Source: Lumbricus rubellus (Eukaryota > Annelida > Clitellata > Crassiclitellata > Lumbricidae). Taken from it: DNA of 64,000 nucleotides. The notes beneath the pieces are model-generated. The model searched no databases. It saw only the letters and a list, made by a program, of their open reading frames with translations, and had not been told where the DNA came from. Both the position numbers and the translations under genes were made by a program. This document shows, piece by piece, positions 45,699 through 59,300 of the stretch (positions within the stretch are counted from its first letter, which is position 1; each line of letters opens with the position of its first letter). The stretch is from NCBI GenBank assembly GCA_945859605.1, contig OX243825.1:23261554-23325553 (forward strand), written 5' to 3'.

Positions 45699-48178
45699 GT
45701 TGACCATGCGTTGGAGTTCAATCTGGATCCACTGCCAGCAGCGATGATCGCCAGTGGTACATGTATGTTGTTGATGTCTGACTTCTGCTGCTGCTGATGC
45801 TGTTGCTGTTGACGACTGCAGCTGATGCCGCCACTCATTCTGGAAGATGAAGCACTCTGACCACCGATGCTGCCGACGTACGTAGAGAATCCGTCACGTG
45901 ACAGGGGTACGTGGCGCCAGCAGCGGTCACAGCAGGGAAAAGAGCGACGAAGGATATCGATGAGATCGTGCTATATTGCATCAAACCAACACAACACATA
46001 ATGTATAGCCTACATTTATTATGAAGAAGACGACGATTACGACGAAGACGACGACGATGATGATACATTGCTATCGATGAGATCATGCTATTGCATCATA
46101 CCAACACAAGACGTATTACACATGTACATTTATTATGGAGAAGACGACGATTACGACGATGATGATACATTGCTGCAGTTTTTTTATACAGCTGCTAATA
46201 GTGATGAATGTGGCGGCGCTGTCGTTGTTGCTTGAGCCAGTTAGGCGCCAGCTGTGGAAGCGGATCTGGTGAGGGACTCAAGAACAGAATGAAACGGAGA
46301 AGAACATCGCCTGGAGAGGAGAGGACAGAGTGAAAAGAGGGAAAAGAGGGAAAAGAGGGAAAAGAGGGAAAGAGGGAAAGGAGAGAGGGAAGGATGGAGA
46401 AAATTCCAATTAATTTTCCTCGTTTAATTTTGGTAGAGCATTTCTATCATCATTACCGACATGTCGCTTATAATCATATAGGGCCTATATCACTTCAACT
46501 AATCCATGATTGTATTCATGAAACCAATCAAGTTTTGAGATGCTACGGCTAATGACTTCGTTAAATCGTGTATTAAAGTAGCCAAACTTTCCAGCATGCC
46601 CGCAATGAGCCCTTAGACTATATGTTGTAATATGGGATGAATAATTTATATCGTCCATTTTCTCATTATAAAGTTCATGGTTTCATTTGATGCCCACATT
46701 TCCCATGCCTGATAATTTCAGTGTCCATGGGTCCAAATATGACCATGTTTTCAAGTTATGCCCATGTTCCCTTATAGTGTCCATGGAGCATAAGGTGCCT
46801 AAAGTCTCATATAGTGCCAATGTGGGTCCCACACAGGGTCCTTGGACCGCTAGCAGCGCTTAAACTGTCAGATCACTGACTGCAGGGAGTCTAGGACAGC
46901 TTAACCAAGAACAAGTCTAATCTGCCACGGTCGGGAGCGCTCCTGTGTAGCAGCATAGAATGGGCGCCATAAAAATCCTCTTATGATGAATGAATAAATG
47001 AATGTGACAAACCCTGAATGTTTCGTTGAGAAAGCTGTATATAATTGGATTGACGAAGCTGTTGGACATGGCCAACCAATGGACCGTGTAGTAAGCGGAT
47101 ATGAGAATCCGAACATCCGATTCCACGTTGACCGGAAACAGATCCGGTCTGAAGTCCATGAGTAGAACGAAGATGTGAAGAGGAAGCCAACAGACAGCGA
47201 ACAACGCCACAACGACAGTCAACATCTTTATCACCTGAAAATGAAATGACGCTGAACTGACCTCTGGTAACACTAGGGTTAACAAAAAAATTAATTTTAA
47301 AATTAATTAATTAATTAATTATTAATTTTAGTCCATTCTTATATTCCAGACCATCCGAGAGATTAATATAAGCGAAACCCAGATATAATATATATATATA
47401 TATAATAACAATATTATTATCACTGCAATTACTGTTTAATTTTTATTATATGTAATATAGTAGTGGTAGTAGTAGCAGCAGCAGCAGTAGCAGCAGCAGT
47501 AGCAGCAGCAGTAGCAGTAGCAGTACTAGCAGCAGCAATGATGATGGTGGCAAAAGACCATATAGAGTCACAATAATATAGAGGTCGTTGTTTGGCACGA
47601 GATGTCACGGTACTGGATACATTCGTAGTATCGTATGCGCGCATGTTACATCTCAAAGTGCAAATGTCACATTGGGTAAAAGCAGCTTAATATGACAAGG
47701 AATGCAATATGCCGCTATCTCGCTTTCGTGCGTGCCATTGGCCATCGAAACCGAAGCAAGCTGATATATACTCGGAGTCTCTGGAGTTTACACAAGAGCC
47801 ACGAAACAGGATTTATGAGACGACAGGCGACCAGCGTGAGACCAGCCATCTGCTCCAGCATGTATCAGTGACCATTCAAATTGACAACTCGCTGTCTGTT
47901 TCCGTTATCACGGATCGCAGCAATTAAGGAATGATAGGCACTTGTGAGATGTCCGCGACTGAATGACAGCTCTACATGATAGTGAAAACGATCAATTTAA
48001 TTGCTCTGTAAAACGATAAATGTGGTAATAATGATGATAATAATAATAATGATAAGGATGATATTGATAAAAATTAATAATCACGACAATTTATATGGCG
48101 CCGTTACACAGCGCCATATGATGGTGCCTTACAAAATAGCTAACAGCTAAACGATAATAATAATATTGTTGTTCTTGT

Positions 48179-48213
<35 letters not shown>

Positions 48214-51200
48214 GATATTGTTTCATAGTAATAATGGATCTTTCCTCACAGTTTAGAATTAGATTCACTAATGATAGGCGTGTGTCATAATTGATGCAAC
48301 GTGACAATAGACCATTGTTCTTTAAATTTAAAATTGCTAGTGGCAAACGTGTGTCGTTATTGAAGTGGCGTCACAACAGTATAAGTATAAGTTTAATGAT
48401 AATGGACAATTGGACAATGGACATGCTCCATAATTACAGTGACGTAACAATAGACTTTTATTCTCTAAGTATAAGTTTAATGATAATGGACAATTGGACA
48501 ATGGACATGCTCCATAATTACAGTGACGTAACAATAGACTTTTATTCTCTAAGTATAGGTTTAATGATAATGGACATGCTCCATGGTTACAGTGACGTAA
48601 CAATAAGTCTTGTTCGCCTTACACGACTGAATTGGAAAAATAGTGATAATAGTAATGATGACAATAATAACAATAATGACAGTAATATTATTATTATTAT
48701 TATTAAAAATAAATTACAGGGAGTGTCTGATTCTGATTGTACTCTTACCAACTGATTAGTGTTTTATTATTCCAAGTAATAATAATTGTCTGTCAGCCTG
48801 GCCGTTGTGCGTGTATAGGGCGTGTGCGTCATTGGCACTCTATAATGTATAGACTCCAATTGTGACGTATGCTGCCAGGCGGATCTGACGTGTGGAGTAC
48901 GGGCTCCAAGCTGTGGTGCAGATGTCTCCATAGCAACGGATTATCAGTGTTGAAGAAGACCGAGATAATTAGGCCAATAATTAGTTTCGTTGATGAAACT
49001 ATTACGATCAGTGATCACCATGGACACTTTAAAAAATTACACTTTCATTCTCGTGATATTCTGCAATAATATGCAATAGAATCACAAGAGTCACATTTGC
49101 CGTATTTTAGATAGTTCTATCTGGAATTTCTGTAGCGACAATAGCCGAAGAACCCGTTAATGATGTTTGTGTTGACAAAACACTCAATGGCAGAGGCATA
49201 AATTGTCTGGCTGCATGCTTAGCACACTGCAGATAAGCTGCAAGCATAATTATATCGTGCCCTGCGCTTACACGAGACTCCGGAGAGTGTAAATTTTTTA
49301 CGAGACCACCTGTTACGGTAGACCCATAAAATACATGTCTGATAGTAACCTCTCCACAGCATAGAATCAGGGTCGCTTACAACACTAGTCTTGGCTAAAA
49401 CTCTTGTCCAGTCAAGATATGTTGGTCTCCTCTTTCCTGTTTATATAGCATCGGTTGCTTATCTTCTTCTTCTTCTTCTTCTTCTTTTCCTTCAGGCTTG
49501 AATTAATCCCTCTCTACGGAGGGGTCAGTCACTCGGATCCTCTTCTTCCACTTTCCTCTGTCTTTGGTGTCTTCATTTTTCAGTTTGAGTTGTTTCATGT
49601 TCTCCCATTTGTCGTCCCCGACTGCGTCGTCCATAGACATTCGCCATCGGTTGCTTACATTGTTGTTTATAAGGACTTTTTTTCGTAGAGCAATCAGCGA
49701 AACAATTAGGCTATTCTATGTAGCTTTTTTCTCAAAGAGTTCTCTTCCTAATTGGTATAGGCATCTAAACAGAATAAGCAACTCGAGGGTAATAACTATT
49801 ACCAATGATACCAATTACCAATTATAATTGGTCCCCACCAATGAGCTTAATCAGTCCACCTAACGAGTTAACTGAGTTTAAAACTCATTGGTGGAGAACC
49901 TTTTAATGCGGACGGTGTGCGCTTATCACGCTCGGATTAAATTACACTCCTCTCATCCACGACCGTTAGAGTCTACATAAGAGAGCATCTGGAAACATCT
50001 GGAAACATCGACCTGTGTAAGTCTTAAATTATGGCATAACATTCCCCAGAACATTTCTGGAAGTCTGAATAATTAATTTATGGCATTAAGGTTGCGTTAT
50101 CTCAACCAGCATGACCAAACCACAGGGCTTCTATCCCTATACACTATACAGTGCGGGCGCAACTTGAGCACAGCGAGAAACAGGTGAATCAGATAGGCCT
50201 ATGAGTCAAAGTTCACGTCAAGAGACGGGAACTCAGTTCCGGGATGGGAGACCGCCCCGCGAGGAGAGGCCCGGCCCGGGAGATGGGGTAGGAAAGGGAT
50301 TAAGCCCAGTGGTTTGCGGGGATAGAAACCCCTGCGAAACCACATGCAGTGGAGATGCGGGTTGGCGTATACCCGTTGCCAATTGAACACCAACTGCCGT
50401 TTGTCTGCGAACTCATGAATTCAAAGTATGCCCTGTTTTATACCAAAGCATATCAATCAGGCGCGGATTCAGGGGGGGGCGGAGCCGGCGTACGCCCCCC
50501 CTAAACCTGCAACGCCAGATGAACATTTCAAACGAAACATTAATTTTTTATCTTCCATTTCTGGACAGTCTACTTCAGTAGTTTAGCCTACGATTTGGAG
50601 ATCTTGCAAAACAAGCAATTCGTGGTCTAAGTCTCATTCCATCTAATGTTTCAAACATCGACGCACTCACTGCTGATGGTATAGCCTATACTTCATTACT
50701 ATCATGATGACCTGCCTTCGCCGGATTGTTTTCATCAAGAGTTAAAGCTTTGGCAGCTGCCAGCAGATGTGGAGAAACGCTGACAGCACACCAAGCACCC
50801 TGTCGGACACCCTCGCTGACAGCCGCTCCTGTCGTATTATGTATCCAAATATTACCACAATAATTAACATTTTGCTGCTCACTTCTGTCACGGCTTGCAG
50901 TGTTGAACGAGCAAATTCTAGTCTGCGATTTGTGAAGTCGTGTTTCCGAAGTACAATGAACGAGGACAGATTTAATGCACTCATTTTATTGTTTGTCCAC
51001 AAGGACATCAAGTTAGACTGTTAGACATTGATGACATTATCAATGCCTACGCAAGAGAGCATCCAAGGAGAATGACACTGCTTAATCCTCTGGCATAATA
51101 TTATGACACTTAATTATTTCCTTTTTGGATCAAGGGTTGCATGATCAAAACCGATAACTGATTTATAATCGTTTCACTGTTAACCTTCAGTGGAGACCAG

Positions 51201-53925
51201 TGGTTTTATATGAGAAACTATATATTTTTTCTAAAGTTCCATAACATTTTCTATCAAAAGGATCATTATAGTTTTGCGTGATCTAATTTCTATGCTATAT
51301 ATAGGCCTACTATATTATATATAGTATATATATTATATATATATGTTTACGGGATTGGATTGGTAGAATTTACGCCCCCCCTAACCAGAAATTTACGCCC
51401 CCCCTAACCAGAAATCCTGGATCCGCCCCTGTCAATCATCCATGCAAAAAAGCAACCAAACATTCTGAGCATTTTATTTAAAGGATCTTTTTCTTTATTT
51501 ATCACCTTCAACTGTAAACCATCATAAAATACGATGCGATGTGTGGCATCCGCTATGATTTGTGCAGCAGTTAATGGAATATCTATTGAATTCTGTTCCA
51601 TTTACTGCAACACAAATCATACCACATGCCGCATCGCATCGTATCTTATGATGGTTTACAGTTGAATGTGATAAATAAAGAAAAAGATCCTTTAAATAGA
51701 ATGCCAAGACTGTTTGGTTAAATTTTTTGCATCGATGATTGATATGCGCTTGTATACTAAAACCCTTGGTCCACGCCAATGAGCTAAATCAGTCCACTTA
51801 ACGAGTTTTAACTGATTTCAACCATCGTATACGGAAGTGGTCTATAGCCTTCTAAATCTTTCTGGATCGGAATTTATCGAAGAATTTATCTATACTGCCG
51901 CAAAGAAACGCTACCTCGGATCAATTTCGATTTGTCTGTTTCTTTCACACACTTCTAATAGGCCTATAACACAAGTATATCTTGAGCAAGCACTCTTTAA
52001 AATCGTATTACCTATAGTCATTATGTTCAAGCTCAATCTTCACTATAGTGGCCTAGTGTCTGCTGCAAGCTAATATATGGCATTTAGTTGTTTAGATTGC
52101 AAATGCAAATTACGGAGAAACTTGGCTGGGCTCTTTTGGGTCCATTAACGCGACGAGACCATAGACCTATTAACGGAAGACTTGAAGAGAGCAAGAGGGG
52201 TCAAGTAAACAAGAGAAAAGTAGATGGAAGCAGCGCAAGAACGGGAGAACGGGAATTACTAGTGAAGGGTGATTGAAGGAATAAGAAGCGGGATAAGGAA
52301 CAGAAGACTAAGAAGAGGAAAGAAAAAGGGCTGTGCAATGGTGAGGAGGAATAGTAGGAGGTAGAGGAGGAAGAAGAGGAAGAGGGGGAAGAGGAGGAAG
52401 AGGAGGAGGAGAAAGAGGTGAAGGGTGGGCGCATGCGCGCGTATATAGTTTGCTCAGTGTTCCAAGCCGTTGAGAGAAGCTCAGAGAGCTGCGTCAAACT
52501 GACAGACTCCACTGTTTTTCTTAGTGTCTAACTGATGTCTCCTTGAGTTACCTGGACACTAAGTCTTCTTGACCATAATAATAATAGATGAGTTTACAGA
52601 CGTAGGCAGGACGGAATAAGACTAACGAAAGTCGCATTTTCCTCGTGAATGCAATCGTTTAGCCAACCACCTGAAACATGACTGCACCATGGGCGCCCGC
52701 AGAAATTTTCGCAGGGGGGGCCAAAAAATTTTTCAATGGTCACCGTTAAATTTTGTTGTTGCAATAGGTTGAAAAATGCAAAGCTGAAAATTAAGAACAA
52801 GGGCATTTTTCAAAGAGGTTTCTTGATGCAAATTTGTCAGTTTCATATTGTATCTAATTTTTTATATCAACAGTTTTCTTAGTGCAATGAAATTTGTTAA
52901 AAATCAAATAGTTGATGTTAAAAAGTAGCACCTGACGGCAGTGACGGGGTGCTATACATGTCCATAGAATGAATTAATGAATAAATGAACAAAAAACGGG
53001 TAGGCCTATCAGTTGGAGAATAAGCAGGTCTCCTAACATATTTTCAGTGTCCTGTGGAGAATTTTGCACATAATGTTTTAGTGTAATTCATTGATAATTA
53101 ATTTTTTTGCGGTTGTGAAAGCTTGCATTACAGCCAGGTTCAAATCGAGAAGGCTATATTTGCATGGGCGCCCACTGGATGGTTAGAAACCTATGTTCAT
53201 TGCTACATTTTTTAGCAATAGCTAGAAAATGGAAGGCCGAAAATTAAAGACATTTTTATTTTTAATGAGATTTCTAAACATAGATTTCTGACTTTCACTG
53301 TGTGCATTATTTGTATAATTAGTGCCTTAATGCGAAGAAATTCGATAAAACCTCAAAGTAATAGTTAGAAAAAAATAGATGTCCATTTTCCAGAGGGGGC
53401 AAGTGCCCCCCTTGCCCCTATGTGCGGGCGCCCATGGACTGCACGTATACCCTTGATCCTTGGTCCTTGGTCTACGCGTTGTCTCAGCTATGAATTCTGC
53501 AGCGATAGGTCTACTTTCTAAAATCACTTAAGGACTTCTCTTTTCCAACAGGGTTGTATTAAGTAGTTGTCCTGTGTTATTTATATAAATGAGTGAATTT
53601 CATATGATCCTTGGTTTTCTATCTAGACACACTTAGTAGGCCTACTCTGTAACGTACTTGATCCGAATGGAATCACATTTATTAGATTCGAATACCTCAA
53701 CAGTAACAATTGGCTATAATATGCCTACATTAAATTTGTTTGATTTTTGAATCGCATCATATTTCCCAACTGGTACATTGTAGTTGAAAAACTCGCTTTC
53801 TGATTTACTATAGCCTAATTTTAACGACCAAAGATAAACAAACTTTTCTCAGCTAATAGCCGATGCAACGTATGCAAGAATGGATTGGAGGAGATGACGA
53901 TGATGTTGTTGTTTTTGATGATGAA

Positions 53926-53970
<45 letters not shown>

Positions 53971-56275
53971 ATCAATAATAATAACTATAATAACACTAAT
54001 GATACTACTACTAGGCCCTACTATACTAATGATGATGATGATAATGGTAATAATAATAATGACGATAATAATTCTCAGTTTGAAGGAGCCGCTAGCAATA
54101 GGTCTGATCAGAACAGACAGCAAAAGACCAGACGGAGCCACCTTCGTCCCATGGGCATGATGGGCCAGAGACAAATATATCGCATGGGATTTCATAACGG
54201 ACATCCACACGTGTGCGGTCTCCTATATCCATCTGTCACCAACGGTACTCCGAGGAGCTGCGGAACATGCGGAAGTGCAACAAGTACTCTATTCAGTGGC
54301 GTAGCAAGGTCTTCGGGGGCCCCTGTGCAAAGCTTAGGTGGTGGGCCCCTTATAATATAGCCTACATGCTTGAAACCCCATTCGATTCAAACAACAAAGC
54401 TGCGCAAAACGTCTGGTTCTCTTACGAAATTTGCATATTTCACACCAAAGTTAAATGAAAATAAACTAGACATTTTTAAAATTATTTTAACAAATTTATC
54501 TAATGAAACATATTCTTCTCCATTTCAGCAGAGACAAATTGAACTAGAATACCATACAAAAGTAATCACAAAAATTGCTTCATCTCCTGAAGACCGAAGT
54601 ATTAATCCTCAATCACCCATGCACAGGCCCTACATAAATGGTTTGGGTTTATCCTGTATAGATTTTTCATTTTACTACAAACTTCTTCTTTCTTCTTTCC
54701 CTTCAGGCTAGAATTGAAGGTAAAAAAGAAAGAAGACGTTTGTAGTAAAATGTAAAATTCATACAGGATAAACTATTTTATTACCGTATTTTAACAAATT
54801 TATCTAGGCCCTATCTCTTTTATTACTACAAAGATAATAAATTTTAAACGCGTTTGCGTAGACGCGTAGACCATGACACATTTATGTTTAGGCGGCAATT
54901 AGGCCTATACGTCAGCACAACTACTTCCGGCCAAAGACTGCAAAGAGTAAAGATATTCATAATAATGTAGCCTGGGCCTAATCATGGACATTCCGACTGA
55001 AACCCAAAAAATTACTGGGTGTGTACGCTGTAGATGTAGGTTTGAATCAGTGGCGTCTACCAATGGGGGGGTTGGGAGAACGTTCTCCCACGGTTTCTGA
55101 AAGTGGGGGGGTTTGAGGTTTTTGAACGTAAACTGGGGGGGTTGGCGATTTCTAATGTGATATTTCGGACCAAAGAATCCAAGGTTCACTTGAAGTAACT
55201 GCCAACTCAAAGGAACATGATCAGTGGTGAAACACATAGACTGGGGTGGACCTCTTAACGCTTCAGATAACACCTACTGAGGAAGTCAAGCGGAGGCCGA
55301 GCCATAGCAGGTGATGAAGACGACATAATCAAGATGGTCAAGGGTCATTAAACAGCACAGACACGTCTTGCTGTGCTTAGCCTATGTCCCACAGTCTTCG
55401 GGCAGAGTCGGGTTCTTCCCCTTGTGAAGCTAATGACATTGATTACACTGCAGCTGCTTCGCGTTAGATGCCCGGCCAGCAAATCTCTTTTGGTCCAGTG
55501 ACTAAGATCAGCCACATTTAGGATGTAAACACGTGCCTTTCAATGTTAGAGAATGATGCAGTCGAAAGTGTTAAGGGTAACTGGTTTCTGACGGTGATAA
55601 TCCTTTTGCTATAGACTTAGGGATTTCACTGTTTTTCGCAGTGAGATGCAATAATAATATTAAACATAAACATCAACCGAAATTCTTGACATCAGCCAGA
55701 GATACAGAAAATCCGTGGGATGAGTTCGGACTATTAATTTCGTGCTATTAGGCACAATATTTGCAGGTAGGCCTACTATGGCCAGCAACATGAAATTTCT
55801 CGGCGGTGAGTTATAACAATTAACCCCCCCCCAACGTTCCCTCTAAGGTGCGCGCGTGCGCGCAGTTGCTCTGATCGTCCGGCGCAAAACAATTTTCATC
55901 AGCCCAGATAATAATTATTTAATTCATTCACTCTTCGAATTGTACTTGATATCTAACTTCTGGAACATGTCTTAATGTCTTAATGCAACAAAGATCGAAA
56001 AACCCAGTTCTAAGCAGGTAGTAATGGTTGAATTCTTGGTATCCGATCTCCAATAAAATAATATGCAGCTATAATGCAGGACTGCAGAGCATAACTAATA
56101 GGGCTCATTAAGCCCTCCTAGCGATGCTCTGCATTCCTCTTCCATTGCTTTACGACATAGTTCTTAAGCTTTCGTTGAGCTTGTGTATAAATTCAGCCAC
56201 TGACAGTTGACACCCCCGAGTTGCTCTCTGTTTGCATATGTTTCACACTAAATTGTATATATATTAATATATAAT

Positions 56276-56315
<40 letters not shown>

Positions 56316-59300
56316 TGTCACTGGGTGAACGTCCTTTGAGACTAGCCTTTGATGATACCAGCAATGGTGTGGGCTCAGCCAGTCAAACTCCAGAATAGCA
56401 TTCTCCTCTGTAGGTTTGCCTGGCCGTGTTAAGATGTGTAGAATTTATGACCCTCCCGATCCTTATCAGTAGCTCGAGGGATTAATTACCAACTCCGAAT
56501 CTCATTCACCAGTCCCTCCTCTGTAGGTTTGGCGGGCCGCAGAATCTACACCCCTCGCTGTCCTCCTCACCATCATCATCGTCGTCATGCACCGTGAGCC
56601 ATGTACGGTACTCGCAGGTGTCCAGCGTAAGCTTCGTCCTATCTCTCTTGTTCTGAAAGGATCATTATATCTTATTGGTGGCGCAGTTTCCAAAACGGGC
56701 AGAAAGAAATGTCATTGTATAAGCCAGTTAATTAAACGAAAAACTCATGACGATGAAGACGGTAAAACGCAGAGGGAAAGAGTTGCCTCTAGGCTAGGCC
56801 TTTATTCAAAGCCTCGAAACAACGAAATCGAGTTGAAGGCAATCACTTGGACATGTTGATGAAGATGAAATTTTATCTGACGAGTGGAGGTGGACAAACA
56901 GTTGACCTGGGTAAGGTGTACAATTATTGGAAAAACAACAAAATCAAAAGAGAAAAATTATATGATTTTTCAAAACATGTGATATACGTTTATTTGATCT
57001 TGTTTGACAGAGGAGAGACTCCGAGTAGCCTATAATTATATCCGAGAGAGGACTTCTGAATTAAAATGGATTAGACCAGTCTACTTTGCACACTGCACAG
57101 CTTATTAGAACATTTTAAATTTTATATCTTGAAAACTCTTCTGTAAAAGCTTTTTTGCATTTTCTAAATAATGTTTCAATTTCTCATAATGGACTCGGAC
57201 TTTGACTAGACTAGTCTGCTTTTCGAATTAGACTATTACAAACATCACATGACAAGTCATTGCATAATTAAAGACACTTATTTTCAAAAATTAAAACTGG
57301 TGGCTATAGCCTATTGTTTATGATTGGTCTACCCTTTTCTGGGCCTACCTAATAAGCTTAAATATTTGAAATCTGATTATTTGTAAATAAATTTCTATCG
57401 GTAACCTATCATCGGTCCACGTGGGTTTTTTTAAATAATAAAATTGGTATTTTTATTATAAAATTTAAAAAACCTCCTATAATACCATTATGAAAATAAT
57501 ATTTAATGAGCAACAGTTGAAAATAGAGTCGTGATAAAAAAGTTGTGCTCCGGTAATTTTTTAGCTTGCTCAGTACGATCTGCTCAGCGCGCAGCAACCT
57601 TCTACTACACAAATTCTCGACCTATCTAAAACTAACTAAACCTGTTTATTTAGTTTCAGGTCGGCCTAGGCTCGAGCACTGCGCATTGACTTAGCCTAAC
57701 TTAGTTCAAATTGAAATTTCTTTAATTTCTGTTCGATTCTTTTAGGAAATAGGCTGTCTGCGCTGAACGTTCATAGCAGATTTCAAGCTGTTAGCAATTG
57801 TTACACTATTGTTCTGCATGGTCAAGCAGTGGCGGAGTCTGGGGGGTTAGGGGGCTAAGCCCCTAAATGCGCTTAGGCCCCCAAAATTCCGAAAATGTCT
57901 ACAAACACGGGTGCGCAGCTTACACTCACCTCACAAAGAGCAAAACCGGGGGAAATAAAGCCTAAAAACTCTAGCGATCGTCATGGCCAGCCTTCTCCGT
58001 TGCTTTCTAAAACCATTGGATGACTAAAAAAGTTGTCACAATTTTCGTCCGAGTCAGCCCCATAGTTAAAATCCTGGCGCCGCCACTGAAGTCAAGAAAG
58101 TTAACCATAAGCCTAATAGCAGATAATTGGCTGTAGTTTATTAAAAATCGTGTCAAGCTGGCCTGCTTATTCTGTAAGCTTATGCACCAAATAGCGGTCG
58201 TCAACGAAAGGCGGCAAATGCATGCAATTCATGGTTAATGTTGCTGACAAAATTTGTCCAAGTACGCGAACGCCTACAATTTGCTTTTGAATAGGATGCG
58301 ATGAGTCTGCTCTGCAGATTCTCAACAAGAATGTCTTACCTACTTAGCCTAATAGTATTTAAAAAAGATCAGTGGCGGCTCCAACTATCAATTTTAACAG
58401 TTCACCTCAGGGTCATGGGAGTCAATCAGCACCTGAAGAAATAATAACACATTATGCAAGAAATACATTAAAAATTCCAAAGTATTTTCGACAGGCCAAG
58501 AGCAAAATTGGCAGGTCATAATGACCTATCGAGACGTATAGTAGCACCGCCACTTGAATTAATTGTGTGAGTAGGCCTAGGCCTATAAGCTGAAGATGTC
58601 AAAATTTAGTATGATTGCCTTTTCGTTGCTAGGTTGCAATTTTTGCTGTCCATTTGTTTCCAAATACATGTAGGCCTGTAATTGTATATGCAATGTTAAT
58701 CTATGATTTATGATGTAGGCACCTGACTTTTGAGCAGAAAGATTTGTCCCACCCATGCAAAAAATTCTGTTGGCACCTAGGCTATGCCAAAAAATATATA
58801 TCAGTTACAATATGGCAATGACAAATCTGCATTATTAGGTTACACTGGACTAAAATAAGAATCAAACTGCTGGTAATAGCCTTTAGTCACAAAACTTATC
58901 ACTGTTGTCTGTTTTTTTAATAAAGAATTAAACTATGCCCTGAAATCGATAAATTGTAAAAAAATGTTTGTGAATTAATGGATCTTTATTTATTATTAAG
59001 TAATTTAATTTTTTCCCTTATAATCACTTTCATTATGGACTTTGCTCATAATAAATAGGCCTATTAATGTACAGTTGTGTGCCTTCTGAAGTGCCAAGTC
59101 TTTTATAAATACAAGTCGGCCAAAATGGGGGGGTTCGTTCTCCCACGCCAAGTGGGGGGGTTAGACGCCACTGGTTTGAATAGGCTACATTCTGAATATT
59201 CTTAAAGTTAAACATTGACTCTGACCCCGGGGGCCCCTGACAGCCGGGGGCCCTCGTGCATTGCACAGGTTGCACGACCTATTGCTACGCCACTGACTCT

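Larger units (their letters stand above)
50448..51747. mobile_element. Fold-back palindrome (about 321 bp) split by a hAT insertion
   Basis: The right arm 51596-51747 is the inverse of 51432-51579 continued by 50448-50457. The two left pieces become contiguous only when the hAT element at 50458-51431 and one TSD copy are removed. The arms are about 150 bp and 90 percent alike by eye, with a spacer of about 16 bp. Confidence 0.8.
54294..59295. mobile_element. 5.0 kb hAT-like element, outermost of a nest
   Basis: The left end CAGTGGCGTAGCAAGG and the inverted right end CAGTGGCGTAGCAATAGG are flanked by actctatt (54286-54293) and actctact (59296-59303), seven of eight matching. Without the inner 4.1 kb element it is only about 0.87 kb and non-coding. 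Confidence 0.75.

Noticed and set aside
50219..50300. 5S rRNA-like segment (gggatgggagaccgcc)
   Set aside because: Resembles the 5S box C region over about 16 bp, but the rest of 5S rRNA is absent. A 5S-derived SINE is possible but not supportable.
53863..54360. Asp/Asn-rich 165-codon frame
   Set aside because: Dominated by a GAT microsatellite and runs into the terminus of a hAT element; no splice or homology support.
58373..58555. Another CAGTGGCGG-ended MITE
   Set aside because: The ends match only over nine bases and the flanks show no target duplication.
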